NCBI RefSeq assembly: GCF_011009015.1
Contig: NZ_CP048878.1
Location: 4,680,354-4,744,353 of the forward strand
Length of the DNA stretch: 64,000 bases
Source: Spartinivicinus ruber
GTDB taxonomy: Bacteria; Pseudomonadota; Gammaproteobacteria; Pseudomonadales; Zooshikellaceae
Direction: 5' to 3'
A model generated the notes under the pieces. That model saw only the letters and a list, made by a program, of their open reading frames with translations. It was not told the DNA's origin and ran no database searches. The position numbers and the translations under genes are program-made. Within the stretch, counting starts at the first letter, position 1. Every line of letters starts with the position of its first letter. Of this stretch, positions 27,008 through 35,482 are shown in pieces.

Positions 27008-27600
27008 GTCGAGGGTTTATGGCGCTTTCGCTAAGTTAGCGACAGTCGCCGCCTATAACCCAGCGGAAGAACAAAAACAAACGGCATTAGCAGCAGAGCT
27101 AAAAGAAAAGTTTATTATTGCTCGCTAAAAATTGCCTCAACAAAATCATCCAAAATACTTTGATCTTCTGGAGATATTTCTGTAAAAGAAACACCAGTTA
27201 AAAATTGCTTTTCTGATAAAACAACATTACATATTTTTGCCATAGTATAAATTTTATGTCTGCTACTCTCGATGACTGCATTAATCATGAGGGGATAAAT
27301 AAGTCCTTCTTTAAAAGGATCAATACACTTTATAAGTGCACCTGATCTTGAGATATCAATCACAGTGCAAGATGAAAAATTTTTATTCCTCTTATCTTTG
27401 ATTAGTGCTTTCCAAACAACGGAGCGTCGAGGGTGTCGTCTTGATTCCTGTTGAGACTTTACTAAAGGCATATAGATCGATCCCTGTATCGTTCATCCAT
27501 ACTCTTTAATAATATTTTAACTTATTTATATCACTTCCAAATAAATTTTATATGAACAATTTAGCGAAATCGCCGTAAACCCTCGCGACTGAATGCTAAG
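27008..27600. repeat. Inverted repeat flanking the PilZ gene
   Basis: About 33 bp around GAGGGTTTATGGCGCTTTCG (27013-27032) recurs inverted as GAGGGTTTACGGCGATTTCG near 27566-27586. The + strand after the first arm also reads KLATVAAYNPAEEQKQTALA then AELKEKFIIAR-stop, a coding relic of unknown family. The PilZ gene lies between the arms. Confidence 0.45.
27115..27471 (-). CDS. PilZ-domain protein, copy 1
   Basis: 118 residues, single PilZ domain: RRHPRRSVVWKALIKD holds the c-di-GMP-binding RxxxR, and TVIDISRSGALIKC the D/NxSxxG. Such stand-alone PilZ proteins switch partners on c-di-GMP, often in motility or polysaccharide export. A paralogue at 52422-52769 is about 65-70 percent identical and shares the sequence around the start (GATCGRTCTATATGCC). 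Confidence 0.85.
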   Translation of the reverse strand: MPLVKSQQESRRHPRRSVVWKALIKDKRNKNFSSCTVIDISRSGALIKCIDPFKEGLIYPLMINAVIESSRHKIYTMAKICNVVLSEKQFLTGVSFTEISPEDQSILDDFVEAIFSEQ

Positions 27601-28006
27601 CGAATCAAGCTCAGAGGCACTGATATTGCCCCGCACGATCTCTGCTAATTACTTTTGGTGAATGGCTTACTTTAGTTCAGCTTTGCGCTGATTCTTGATT
27701 AGGTATAATTGGAAAAGGCCGGTTACTGTGTATATTATTGTTGAATACATTGATTTGTTGTTAATTACCCCTTATAAATCATTCTGACAATCACATTAAC
27801 AAGGTATAAGAATGAGTTCAGGCACAGTTAAGTTTTTTAATCCAGATAAAGGTTTTGGTTTTATTGTTCCAAGCGAAGGCAAAGACTTATTTTTTCATAA
27901 AAATGACATACAAAGCCGTGAGCCTAGAGATGGTGAAAAAGTAGAGTTTGAAATAGGTCAAAGTAAGAAAGGCCCCTGCGCGATCAATGTTCGTGTAGTG
28001 GGTTAA
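27564..28006 (+). repeat. Duplicated cold-shock locus, copy 1
   Basis: The 430-bp block (5' region plus csp gene) matches 30954-31380 with few differences, mostly in the upstream part. It includes about 200 bp of conserved untranslated leader. Confidence 0.8.
27812..28006 (+). CDS. CspA-family cold-shock protein, copy 1
   Basis: 64 residues, one OB fold with RNP1 (KGFGFI) and RNP2 (LFFHKND). Binds single-stranded RNA/DNA as a chaperone. The start is a weak AAGGTATAAGAATG. Differs from the copy at 31186 at two residues only (Val/Ala19 and the last residue). A long leader is typical of cold-regulated csp mRNAs. Confidence 0.9.
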   Translation: MSSGTVKFFNPDKGFGFIVPSEGKDLFFHKNDIQSREPRDGEKVEFEIGQSKKGPCAINVRVVG

Positions 28007-28218
28007 CAATAAAAAAGCCACTCATTATCAGGGGTGGCTAATAAGTGTGTACATTCTAGTCATCTATCCGTTGCTACCATGAAGGAGTTGATGGCTTGAG
28101 TAACATCGTTGCAACGAACAGTTTATATATAACTGATTACTGAGATTTTATAAAAGCCAACTGCTGCCAAGTACAGTTGAAGGAGGCGGAGTACTAGAGC
28201 ATTAAGCAGCAGCGGCCT

Positions 28219-28413
28219 TTAATAAGTATAGCCATCAACAGCAGGTGGGTCGACAAAATCACTAGTCAAATACAACAGATTATGTAACGACAGTACTTGC
28301 CTGTTATAACCTGGCCTACCCGTCAGCACTTCATAACACCCAAGCAAATGAGTCATCTCATGCAAGGGTGGGATTTTGCTGTATTGATTAAAAGCAGTGT
28401 CCAGGGCTCTCAA
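28219..28413 (-). pseudogene. Metallopeptidase fragment with HExxH
   Basis: The 64-residue frame holds PPLHEMTHLLGCYEVLTGR, a zinc-binding HExxH helix, then LHNLLYLTSDFVDPPAVDG. A stop codon lies just upstream and a repeat copy replaces the 5' part, so only the active-site region is left. Similar short motifs occur in Zn-dependent toxins and T3SS protease effectors, but the family is not certain. Confidence 0.4.
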
Positions 28414-28435
28414 AACTTACTGTTCTATCTCACAC

Positions 28436-28521
28436 CCACTTCACCTGTCGTCAAATTAAAACCCACCAATAAGCCCAATTAGGGGTAGTACCAGGAAATA
28501 TATGACAGTTTGGTTGTAATA
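28436..28521 (+). repeat. Dispersed intergenic repeat, copy 4
   Basis: CTTCACCTGTCGTCAAATTA, AAACCCACCAATAAGCCCAA, then GTAGTACCAGGAAATATATG. It cuts the 5' side of the metallopeptidase relic. Confidence 0.65.
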
Positions 28522-28589
28522 TACCTGCACCGCGGTTAATGCAGGGTGTAGGGGCTAGCTAGATGCCAGCTCTTTCCCGATTATGTTTT

Positions 28590-29003
28590 TCACATTAATG
28601 GGCGCACCGATTCGATATTTAACTGACCAGCTATACCTGCCAAGCGATGTACATTAATAGAATGCCATTCCTGTGAAGAAGTCATTGCATTGAGATCTTT
28701 TCGTGACGCGTATTTTACAACTGTCATTTCATCCCAAAGCTCTTCAACTTCACCTATTATTATTTCGGTGATATGTGTGCCAAAAACAACTTCGGCGTTA
28801 AACTTGGCTAGCATTTTCACAACTTCTTGACCATAAAGCCGGTACGCCTCTTTTCCAGTAAGGTTGGTATCACGCCCATCTTCGTAGACCGCTTTATCTT
28901 TAAATTTTACCAAGTTGATCATAAAAACAGGGCCATCTGGGCCTAACTCATTTAGTAATTCATCTTGTTTTTTTGATGGCATCAATTTATTGGTAACTAT
29001 CAT
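28590..29003 (-). CDS. DUF1330-like protein, probable integron cassette gene
   Basis: 137 residues in the DUF1330 / EthD-like dimeric ferredoxin-fold group: GPVFMINLVKFKD, AYRLYGQEVVKML, GTHITEIIIGEVEELWDEMT and VVKYASRKDLNAMTSS. Function of the family is unknown; small alpha/beta barrels of this type are frequent in integron cassettes. GGAG lies 13 nt before ATG. A candidate attC sits just upstream. Confidence 0.75.
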   Translation of the reverse strand: MIVTNKLMPSKKQDELLNELGPDGPVFMINLVKFKDKAVYEDGRDTNLTGKEAYRLYGQEVVKMLAKFNAEVVFGTHITEIIIGEVEELWDEMTVVKYASRKDLNAMTSSQEWHSINVHRLAGIAGQLNIESVRPLM

Positions 29004-29022
29004 TGTTTCGACTCCGTTTTAA

Positions 29023-29123
29023 ACATAACGTTTTGCTAAGGGGCACACGAAGCAGCGCGTAGTGTGTCCCACAGAGGCCACACACTTTTTGTGGCCGGAG
29101 TAAGCTTGAGAAACTTGTTATGC
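29023..29123 (-). other. Candidate integron attC site
   Basis: On the minus strand: starts GCATAACAAGTTTCTCAAG, ends CCCCTTAGCAAAACGTTATG then T. The outer boxes pair (GCATAAC with GTTATGT), the next boxes pair with an unpaired base, and the middle folds (GGCCACAAAAAGTGTGTGGCC). This is the layout of an attC (59-be). Length 101 bp is in range. No integrase gene is in the window. Confidence 0.6.
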
Positions 29124-29275
29124 ATTTTGTTCTAATGTTTGACCACAAGCTGCACAAAAATTAGCTTAGGTATGATGATAATTAGGTAACCTTATGCTTT
29201 TTTATATCCTACTTTTTTACAAGCATTCTTGGGCTATCAGTTCCTTTCAAAGTTTATTTGTTAACATTATTGCTT

Positions 29276-29464
29276 ATGCCTGTAGCAGGATACCATTATC
29301 CTTTTTACTTTCATCCTTTTTGTAATATTTGGTTATTCATGAAAGAAGGCATAGAAGGACTTCGTGCAGAAAATCCTAAGCTCAAGACTCTATTCACTCT
29401 AATCTCTATAGCATACGCCTTCGGTTCTATATCGATCATTTATGGTATGTTTGTTCTGGTCTAA
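29276..29464 (+). CDS. Small membrane protein cut by IS
   Basis: From ATG 29276: YHYPFYFHPFCNIWLFMKEG and a C-terminal membrane segment (LFTLISIAYAFGSISIIYGM). The last codons lie in the left IS end, so the original 3' end is lost. No ribosome site is clear. Confidence 0.3.
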   Translation: MPVAGYHYPFYFHPFCNIWLFMKEGIEGLRAENPKLKTLFTLISIAYAFGSISIIYGMFVLV

Positions 29465-29518
29465 TGGAACCGGACACTTTAAAGAGAGATAATAAGTATC
29501 AAGCATTAAGGTGTTGGT

Positions 29519-29809
29519 ATGAGTCAGAAACGCAGTTACAAGACGTACACAAAAGAGTTCAAAACGGAGGCTGTTGCCTTGGTTTTGGAGCAAGATTATT
29601 CAGTGCCAGAGGCAGCTAAATCATTGGGTATTAACCCAAATATACTGTATCTCTGGAAGGATGATTATGAGCAAAAGCAGGCTGGCAAAACCTTAACTGA
29701 AAATGAGCGCGAAGAGTTGAAACGCCTTCGTAAAGAAGTGAAAACTCTGCGAATGGAAAAAGAAATTTTAAAAAAAGCGAGTGCCTTCTTCGCGAAAGAA
29801 ATGAAGTAA
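29519..29809 (+). CDS. IS3-family transposase OrfA
   Basis: 96 residues: HTH_Tnp_1 domain (YTKEFKTEAVALVLEQDYSV, AAKSLGINPNILYLWKDDYE) and a leucine-rich coiled coil (LKRLRKEVKTLRMEKEILKK). The A7G at about 29770 is the -1 slippery site leading into orfB. Confidence 0.9.
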   Translation: MSQKRSYKTYTKEFKTEAVALVLEQDYSVPEAAKSLGINPNILYLWKDDYEQKQAGKTLTENEREELKRLRKEVKTLRMEKEILKKASAFFAKEMK

Positions 29810-29868
29810 AATTCAACTTTATTCAAAAACAAGCAGCTAATAACAATCCTGTTAAGCTACTGTGTCGT

Positions 29869-30681
29869 GTGATGAAGGTAAGCGAGTCGGCTTATTATGA
29901 CTGGTGTAAACGCCCAGCCAAATCACTATCATTCGAAGAACGGGTCCTTGGTCAACGAGCCAAAGCACTCTTTAAAGCAAGTAGAAACAGCTTAGGAAGC
30001 CGCATGTTAACCAAGAAACTACGCGAAGAAGGCTTTCAAGTTGGACGCTATCGGGTCCGCACATTAATGAGAAAATTGAATTTAAAAGTTAAACAAAGGG
30101 TAGCTTATAAGGTAACCACAAAACGTAAGCATGGCGACCTGGTTGCTGATAATCTGTTAAATCAGAACTTTAATCCAGTTGCTCCTAATGAGGTGTGGGC
30201 TGGTGATATAACTTATCTGAAGACAGCTGAAGGTTGGGTGTATTTGGCAATTGTCATGGATTTATTTTCTCGCCGAATTGTTGGCTGGTATATGGCTAGC
30301 CGCATGAACACAGACTTAATTTGCAAAGCGATGACTAAAGCCATTTATTTACGACAACCGAAAGTCAGCTTAGTGTTTCATAGTGATAGAGGATCACAAT
30401 ATACAAGCCAGCCATTTCAACGTTTATTAAAAAAGCACCGGATACGGTCTTCAATGGGGGACGTGGGTGCTTGTTGGGATAATGCAGTAGTAGAGCGATT
30501 TTTTGGTAGTTTAAAGCACGACTGGATTTTGAAAACAGAGCAACCTACTCGCCAGCATATAAGACAAGATGTTACTGCATATATGAAATATTATAATCTG
30601 GAACGTTTGCATACGGCTAATGAAAATATGTCTCCGGTTAACTTTGAACAGTCTCAGAGAAAAGTGTCCGGTTTAGTTTGA
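29869..30681 (+). CDS. IS3-family transposase OrfB
   Basis: HTH_21 (RVMKVSESAYYDWCKRP) and rve integrase core with D (WAGDITYLKT), D (LVFHSDRGSQYTSQ) and E (DNAVVERFFGSLKHD) all present. The orfB frame opens upstream of this start, so the native product is the OrfAB fusion from 29519. Looks functional. Confidence 0.92.
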   Translation: MMKVSESAYYDWCKRPAKSLSFEERVLGQRAKALFKASRNSLGSRMLTKKLREEGFQVGRYRVRTLMRKLNLKVKQRVAYKVTTKRKHGDLVADNLLNQNFNPVAPNEVWAGDITYLKTAEGWVYLAIVMDLFSRRIVGWYMASRMNTDLICKAMTKAIYLRQPKVSLVFHSDRGSQYTSQPFQRLLKKHRIRSSMGDVGACWDNAVVERFFGSLKHDWILKTEQPTRQHIRQDVTAYMKYYNLERLHTANENMSPVNFEQSQRKVSGLV

Positions 30682-30741
30682 CCAGAACATGCCATATGCG
30701 GGATTACAACGGCAAATGCCGAAGAATATTCAATTGTAACT

Positions 30742-31002
30742 CTACCTCGACATCATAAAAGGGTAGCTTACAATAAATTTTCTAAATATCCGCCTAAATC
30801 CAAACGTATCGATATACACCAACGCCAGAGCATACATATACCACTCTGGCACACTAGCGCTCAGCACCTCAAAGCCTTGTTTTATGTGGCTTCCCGTCTC
30901 TGGCACAAAGCACAGCACAAGCGGCGTAACAGTGACGATTAGTAAAAAGTCATCCTTCCACCCTCGCCGACTGAATGCTAAGCGAACCAAGCTCTGAGGC
31001 AC
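30742..31002 (-). CDS. Phage holin-like membrane protein
   Basis: 86 residues, GTG start: SLVRLAFSRRGWKDDFLLIV, a first membrane segment (LIVTVTPLVLCFVPE), a short soluble part with GFEVLSASVPEWYMYAL and a second segment. This matches small putative holins of tailed phages as I recall them. Its 5' end is part of the duplicated csp block, and a relic of it lies before the first csp. Confidence 0.45.
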   Translation of the reverse strand: MPQSLVRLAFSRRGWKDDFLLIVTVTPLVLCFVPETGSHIKQGFEVLSASVPEWYMYALALVYIDTFGFRRIFRKFIVSYPFMMSR

Positions 31003-31380
31003 TGATATTGCCCTGCACGATCTCTGCTAATTGCTTTTGGTGAATTTAGTTCGGCTTTGCGCTGATTGTTGGTTAGGTACGATTGGAAAAAGCCGATTAC
31101 TATGTTAATTATTGTTGAATACATTGATTTGTTGTTAATTACCCCTTATAAATCATTCTGACAATCACATTAACAAGGTATAAGAATGAGTTCAGGCACA
31201 GTTAAGTTTTTTAACCCAGATAAAGGTTTTGGTTTTATTGCTCCAAGCGAAGGCAAAGACTTATTTTTTCATAAGAATGACATACAAAGCCGTGAGCCTA
31301 GAGATGGTGAAAAAGTAGAGTTTGAAATAGGCCAAAGTAAGAAAGGCCCCTGTGCGATCAATGTTCGTGTAGTGAGTTAA
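30954..31380 (+). repeat. Duplicated cold-shock locus, copy 2
   Basis: Second copy of 27564-28006. The two are separated by the DUF1330 gene, attC and an IS. Confidence 0.8.
31186..31380 (+). CDS. CspA-family cold-shock protein, copy 2
   Basis: Same OB-fold protein as at 27812 with Ala at position 19 and a final Ser. Followed by a good terminator, unlike copy 1. Confidence 0.9.
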   Translation: MSSGTVKFFNPDKGFGFIAPSEGKDLFFHKNDIQSREPRDGEKVEFEIGQSKKGPCAINVRVVS

Positions 31381-31382
31381 CA

Positions 31383-31422
31383 ATAAATAAAGCCCCTGTT
31401 GTGAAACAGAGGCTTTATTTAT
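31383..31422. terminator. Bidirectional terminator
   Basis: ATAAATAAAGCCCCTGTT paired with AACAGAGGCTTTATTTAT (one mismatch) around a 3-5-nt loop, between csp copy 2 and the convergent gene at 31460. Confidence 0.8.
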
Positions 31423-31459
31423 ATCTAGCTATTTAAGTTTCTAACCTATTTGACTAAGG

Positions 31460-32116
31460 TTACTGAAAATAAAAGCGAACTTTGCCATTACTAATTCCAT
31501 CTGTCACAACAGACCCACTCACGGGAATTGCCCTCTTATAACTTTCTTTCGAATCCATAGACCAATTGCCACCACTTTTTATGTCTCCCTCAAACGTAGC
31601 ATTAATATTTTTCATCTCGACATAAGGTTGATTTGGATATTCAGAAACGTCAGTGCCATATGGTTCAAGACATAGTATAAGCTGGTTATAAGGCACGGTA
31701 GTCGTCACGCTTGCTATAGTAGATGAAAACTTATCGCCCTTAAAACCTGCTGAATAAACGTAACGATTTTGTTGATGCTGTTTAAGTTCTATAAAAGCCG
31801 TCAGTACCTCTCCAGCCGAAACACGAATCCCCCTGCCATTTTGGCTATTCGTAGGCGTCCAGGTGTAGTTGCTTCCAGTCGTATGTACTGTCTTTACAGA
31901 CCAGTGACCGTTTCTCCACTCTAGTACAGGTTGAATAAGGCCTACACCAGAACTTGGCCCGATGCCATTCCATAAAAAGAAATCCCCTCCTGAAGTATTT
32001 TTTTGAGGAAGATCTGCAGGCACCACCCATTGAGTAGTAAACTCATGAAGAAGTGGGTCATTGGGCATATCTAAAAACGCATAATAGCTGCCTTGTGATT
32101 GGGCTGTAGTAGTCAT
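31460..32116 (-). CDS. Unknown beta-rich protein
   Basis: 218 residues, no signal peptide. Rich in beta strands and Trp: HEFTTQWVVPADLPQK, GGDFFLWNGIGPSSGVGLIQ, PVLEWRNGHWSV, SGGNWSMDSKESYKRAIP. The layout recalls concanavalin-like sandwich folds such as eqolisin or lectin domains, but no catalytic residues can be named. Good ATG with AAGGACG upstream. Confidence 0.55.
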   Translation of the reverse strand: MTTTAQSQGSYYAFLDMPNDPLLHEFTTQWVVPADLPQKNTSGGDFFLWNGIGPSSGVGLIQPVLEWRNGHWSVKTVHTTGSNYTWTPTNSQNGRGIRVSAGEVLTAFIELKQHQQNRYVYSAGFKGDKFSSTIASVTTTVPYNQLILCLEPYGTDVSEYPNQPYVEMKNINATFEGDIKSGGNWSMDSKESYKRAIPVSGSVVTDGISNGKVRFYFQ

Positions 32117-32252
32117 AATTCATCGTCCTTAATTTAGTTAGTACTAAAATGTCATTTATCCAGATAACAGAGTAGGGTTATTGATGATAGAGTTCAAATG
32201 AATGAAAGCTTGTATTTAAATAATATTATTTAATAAACTAAAATTATTCTTT

Positions 32253-32628
32253 TTATACATCTCTCTCCAAACACTCTCCCACGTCAAAATTAGGACAGGT
32301 TTTCTTAGAGTCGAAGTCCCGGTGTCCGCATATCTTGGGTAGAGGGTGTTGGTCTTTCCATCACGTCAATACACGCTCCAGGCTGTCTAACTGACCTAGC
32401 GTAAACTCATCACGACCAATCAGGCAAACACCTAATCTGTTGCGGTTATGCCCTCTAACATGTGCACCAGGCCAAAACTCCGGGCAGCCATTCTCGATAG
32501 CCCCATCACGCTGAATAACCTTGTGATAACCAATCCCAGACCAGTTACGTTGAACATGCCATAGGTGTAGTAACATCCTGATCGTCTGGCGTGTCTGAGC
32601 AATGAACGAAGAGTTTTGTTATTTTCAT
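32253..32628 (-). pseudogene. Phage-type N-acetylmuramoyl-L-alanine amidase, frameshifted
   Basis: Three frames in order give MKITKLFVHCSDTPDD, WHVQRNWSGIGYHKVIQRDG ... RGHNRNRLGVCLIGRDEF, and HPLPKICGHRDFDSKKTCPN. The zinc ligands of Amidase_2 (VHCSDTP, GHRD) are visible, as in T7 lysozyme. Two frameshifts destroy it. A prophage relic, like the holin-like gene 1.3 kb away. Confidence 0.8.
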
Positions 32629-32645
32629 GATTTTTATTTAGGCAT

Positions 32646-32671
32646 AAAAAAGCCCCAACAATGTGGGGCTT
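32646..32671 (-). terminator. Terminator for the gene at 32755
   Basis: AAGCCCCA/TGGGGCTT with 6-nt loop; five T follow on the minus strand. Confidence 0.75.
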
Positions 32672-32754
32672 GAAAGGATATTAATTGTCTGTTTTTAGAA
32701 CTGAGCAGGCCAATTATAGTCTACCCAATATGAATAAGTTATTAACCTAGCGCT

Positions 32755-33222
32755 TTATTGCCAAGGACTGTGCGATTCAAAACCTTCTAGATTTTGATCA
32801 AAACATTCTAGCCCACCTTCAAGTATCGTGTAATATCCAGGTGCAAAATAATGTTCGCCATTTGATTTATTTACATTGAAAATATACCACTGAGAATACT
32901 TGTTATTAGCAGGCTGTGGAACATAGCCCTCCCGGCATTGCTCACTTATTAAGCTATACTCATCATCAGATACTGAAAAGTAGAAAAAATATTCATAACA
33001 TAATTTAGCCCCCCATTTTCGGCTTTCTCTTAGTTTTTCCATACCCCAATTGCCTGAAATAGTTGCATAATGATTTGATATATCTTTTAACCAATACCAG
33101 TCACTCTGATCCGACTTCGCACAATAAACATATGTCCACTCAGCATAGGCATTAGGCATATTTACTAATAACAATAATACGACAACAAATGATAAATAAG
33201 ACTTTTGCCTGTTAATACTCAT
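32755..33222 (-). CDS. Secreted Cys-containing protein of unknown function
   Basis: 155 residues; signal peptide (LSFVVVLLLLVNMPNAYA), then a Trp/Tyr-rich domain with four Cys (YVYCAKSD, KLCYEYF, SEQCREG, LECFDQN). Unknown family; solitary with own terminator. Confidence 0.6.
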   Translation of the reverse strand: MSINRQKSYLSFVVVLLLLVNMPNAYAEWTYVYCAKSDQSDWYWLKDISNHYATISGNWGMEKLRESRKWGAKLCYEYFFYFSVSDDEYSLISEQCREGYVPQPANNKYSQWYIFNVNKSNGEHYFAPGYYTILEGGLECFDQNLEGFESHSPWQ

Positions 33223-33245
33223 AATTTACCCTAGTGGTTTATGGG

Positions 33246-33352
33246 TAGTGACTCATTGATGTGTCTACTCTACTTATCGTTATTCTCTTACTGTTGAAAA
33301 CAACAAGTATTTTAAAGGTTAACTTTTAATCAGGCACACTTTTGAGTCACCA
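33246..33352. repeat. Short inverted repeat pair (GTGACTCA family)
   Basis: TAGTGACTCATTGATGTGTC at 33246 and, inverted, GGTGACTCAAAAGTGTGCCT ending at 33352. A third unit, TAGTGACTCAAAAGTGTGTC, lies at 712-731 right at the vgrG stop. Nothing else is seen in 33353-33599. Confidence 0.45.
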
Positions 33353-33602
33353 TCCTTTTTTCGTGATAAACACAACATGATATTTACAATCCCATCGAGT
33401 ATGAGACAAACTCTTATATTCTCTCATAGGTTATTCCTTCCCACTCTTTGTCGAGCATAGAAGGAACTCTTGCCTCTGTAACAGTAAAACCTATTTGAGT
33501 CCACCAGCTTAGCTGGGGGTTTAGCTTAGTTAATTAGTTCTAGTTGAGCAGACTTGCCTTTGGTTATGGATGACATAAAAAGTATTTTTAAGGAGAAAAT
33601 TG

Positions 33603-35093
33603 ATGCTGAAATTCCGCTTAATGTTAATAACAGTTGCAACCTTTATGAGCCTATTAGGTCCCTCTGCTCATGCTTTTTCAAAGGCATGTGTATACCTGCA
33701 ACCTGGTTCTATGTATGCTGCCCGAATACAAGTTGTATCTGAAAATTGGAGGTCCAAGTGGTCAAATCAGTTTGCAATAGGCCAATCTCAGTGTATATCA
33801 TTGGAAGCGTTAAAACCCGGCACTTATTTTACAGTACAAATAAGTGCAGCACCAGATCATAGCAAGGTGCTATGCGCACCAAACCGAATCAACAATGTCG
33901 AAACACCTGTTTCAGCGATGTTTCTGGCGAGCGGAACCGCACTGGGTATAAAATGCTCAAACCCACATGCTTTGGTTAAGAACGCCCCCCAACAACCTCT
34001 TTCTCTTTCCAACTCTAATTTAACTCCAGAAGAAATTATTCAATTCAACCAACTGATTGATGCACCAGAAACCAATACTGAACTGTCATCTGTCGAGAAA
34101 AAAATGCTGGATACTGCAAAAAAATACTTGGCTGGGGAGCTTTCGAAAAAGAAAGCTTTAGAGAGCTTAATATCTATGGAAATTCAAACATTGAAGTTTG
34201 CTTTGGACGCAGATCAAGTGCAAATCTTACGTGAAACGGATGATGATTATGTTCGTTTTGGATTCCTGAGAGGATCAGATTCTTTAGAATTAATAGGGCA
34301 ACCTTCTGCCTTTGTTAAGCTCAACCACAAGGAAGCGGCTCCCAATTCAAGCGCTTTGGCAGATTCACTTCACGCAGAAGGAATGCCTGTAGTAGCAATA
34401 TTAGGTAAAGCGCGTATTGGTAGTCCGAGAGATGTACGTGAAGCAATTAAAACGGCATCGAAGGCAATGGATAGGGTGTATCTTGATCGAGAAGTGGCAT
34501 TTATTACAGGTGGTTATAAAGGTGCTCTTGATGATGTATATGGTTATACACGTATTGGGTATGAGCGAGCAAAAGACTTAGAAGCTTATACGTTAGTAGT
34601 AGTACCAGAAGCAGGCACTAAAGATAGCCATAACTATGTAGATGCGAAAGATATTTTTGGCAAGATGTGGGGGGACGATACGCCAGCGTTGGTAGGTGTT
34701 GCTGATGCAGCAATGGTATTTGCATGGTATGGCTCATGGACAAAAATTGAGATCGATACATTGCTTCATCAAAAAAAGAAGGTGGTAATAGTGAATCCTT
34801 TTCAGAAAGAAGGAGATGAAGTCGTTGAAGTCAAAATGAAGAAAGGGATAGTGAAAAGTTATCGCGATCCAGAGGTCGCAGCAAAAGCATTAATCAAAAT
34901 GTTACCAACAGAGGATGAATTGAAAGAGTCAGCACCAAAAGATGTCGAGAAACTGCCATACCGTGACAATGCTCTGAGCGAAATAGAGTACTACCCACTT
35001 CCTCGTTGGTCAAAAGAGTCTGGAGAGCGAACAGCAACCAGTATGATCTGCCAAGGAAAAGTTCCTTGTGAGCCGCTTCTGCCCAATTTTTAA
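33603..35093 (+). CDS. Secreted SLOG/LOG-domain protein
   Basis: 496 residues from ATG 33603 (AGGAGA upstream). Signal peptide (MLITVATFMSLLGPSAHAFS), an N-terminal domain with three Cys, a helical linker, then from about 260 a Rossmann-like SLOG domain: VVAILGKARIGSPRDVREAI, VAFITGGYKGALDDVYGYTR (GGxxG site), ADAAMVFAWYGSWTKIEIDT and KVVIVNPF. SLOG proteins bind or cut nucleotide ligands (LOG cytokinin enzymes, TIR-like defence sensors) and are normally cytoplasmic, so a Sec signal is odd. Could be a periplasmic or exported nucleotide-sugar enzyme. No partner gene adjacent. Confidence 0.6.
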   Translation: MLKFRLMLITVATFMSLLGPSAHAFSKACVYLQPGSMYAARIQVVSENWRSKWSNQFAIGQSQCISLEALKPGTYFTVQISAAPDHSKVLCAPNRINNVETPVSAMFLASGTALGIKCSNPHALVKNAPQQPLSLSNSNLTPEEIIQFNQLIDAPETNTELSSVEKKMLDTAKKYLAGELSKKKALESLISMEIQTLKFALDADQVQILRETDDDYVRFGFLRGSDSLELIGQPSAFVKLNHKEAAPNSSALADSLHAEGMPVVAILGKARIGSPRDVREAIKTASKAMDRVYLDREVAFITGGYKGALDDVYGYTRIGYERAKDLEAYTLVVVPEAGTKDSHNYVDAKDIFGKMWGDDTPALVGVADAAMVFAWYGSWTKIEIDTLLHQKKKVVIVNPFQKEGDEVVEVKMKKGIVKSYRDPEVAAKALIKMLPTEDELKESAPKDVEKLPYRDNALSEIEYYPLPRWSKESGERTATSMICQGKVPCEPLLPNF

Positions 35094-35115
35094 TTATCGT
35101 ATCGAATAATAAAAT

Positions 35116-35140
35116 ACCGGCACCGTTGTGTGTCGGTTTT
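35116..35140 (+). terminator. Terminator after the SLOG gene
   Basis: ACCGGCAC/GTGTCGGT (one G-T pair), 6-nt loop, then TTT. Confidence 0.6.
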
Positions 35141-35214
35141 AAAAACATGCAAAATGATCGTCGTTTATTTTCTTAATAGGGAAGATCAGCCCTCACTACT
35201 AGTCTCAGAACAGG

Positions 35215-35330
35215 ATTACTTTCTATCTAAACTGATCAAACTACAACTATACCGCTATATTTTCTAATGACTACCGATAAGAAGCACTATCAGCTGTTTT
35301 TGAAAAACAACATAAGAGGTGGGATTGAGA
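35215..35330 (-). repeat. Dispersed intergenic repeat, inverted copy
   Basis: On the minus strand: TTCTTATCGGTAGTCATTAG, AAAATATAGCGGTATAGTTG, TAGTTTGATCAGTTTAGAT. The only copy in the other orientation. Confidence 0.6.
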
Positions 35331-35482
35331 TAGAGAGCAAATAAATATAAGTTATTATTGACTTACATTTACTGAAGTGTTACCAATAAGTAACATTTTA
35401 GAGGTTAGGCTAATTGTTTATATTTTCTATCGAATTAAGTGTTAGCCTAGAAAAACTTAGGGTAGTTAGTGGAGTATAAGTT

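Larger units (their letters stand above)
29457..30684 (+). mobile_element. IS3-family insertion sequence (second type)
   Basis: 1,228 bp with inverted ends TGGTCTAATGGAACCGGACA / TGGTCAAACTAAACCGGACA. The flanking bases GTTC and GAAC extend the symmetry by four, so no direct target repeat can be named. Holds intact orfA and orfB. Unrelated in sequence to the element at 2131. Confidence 0.85.
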
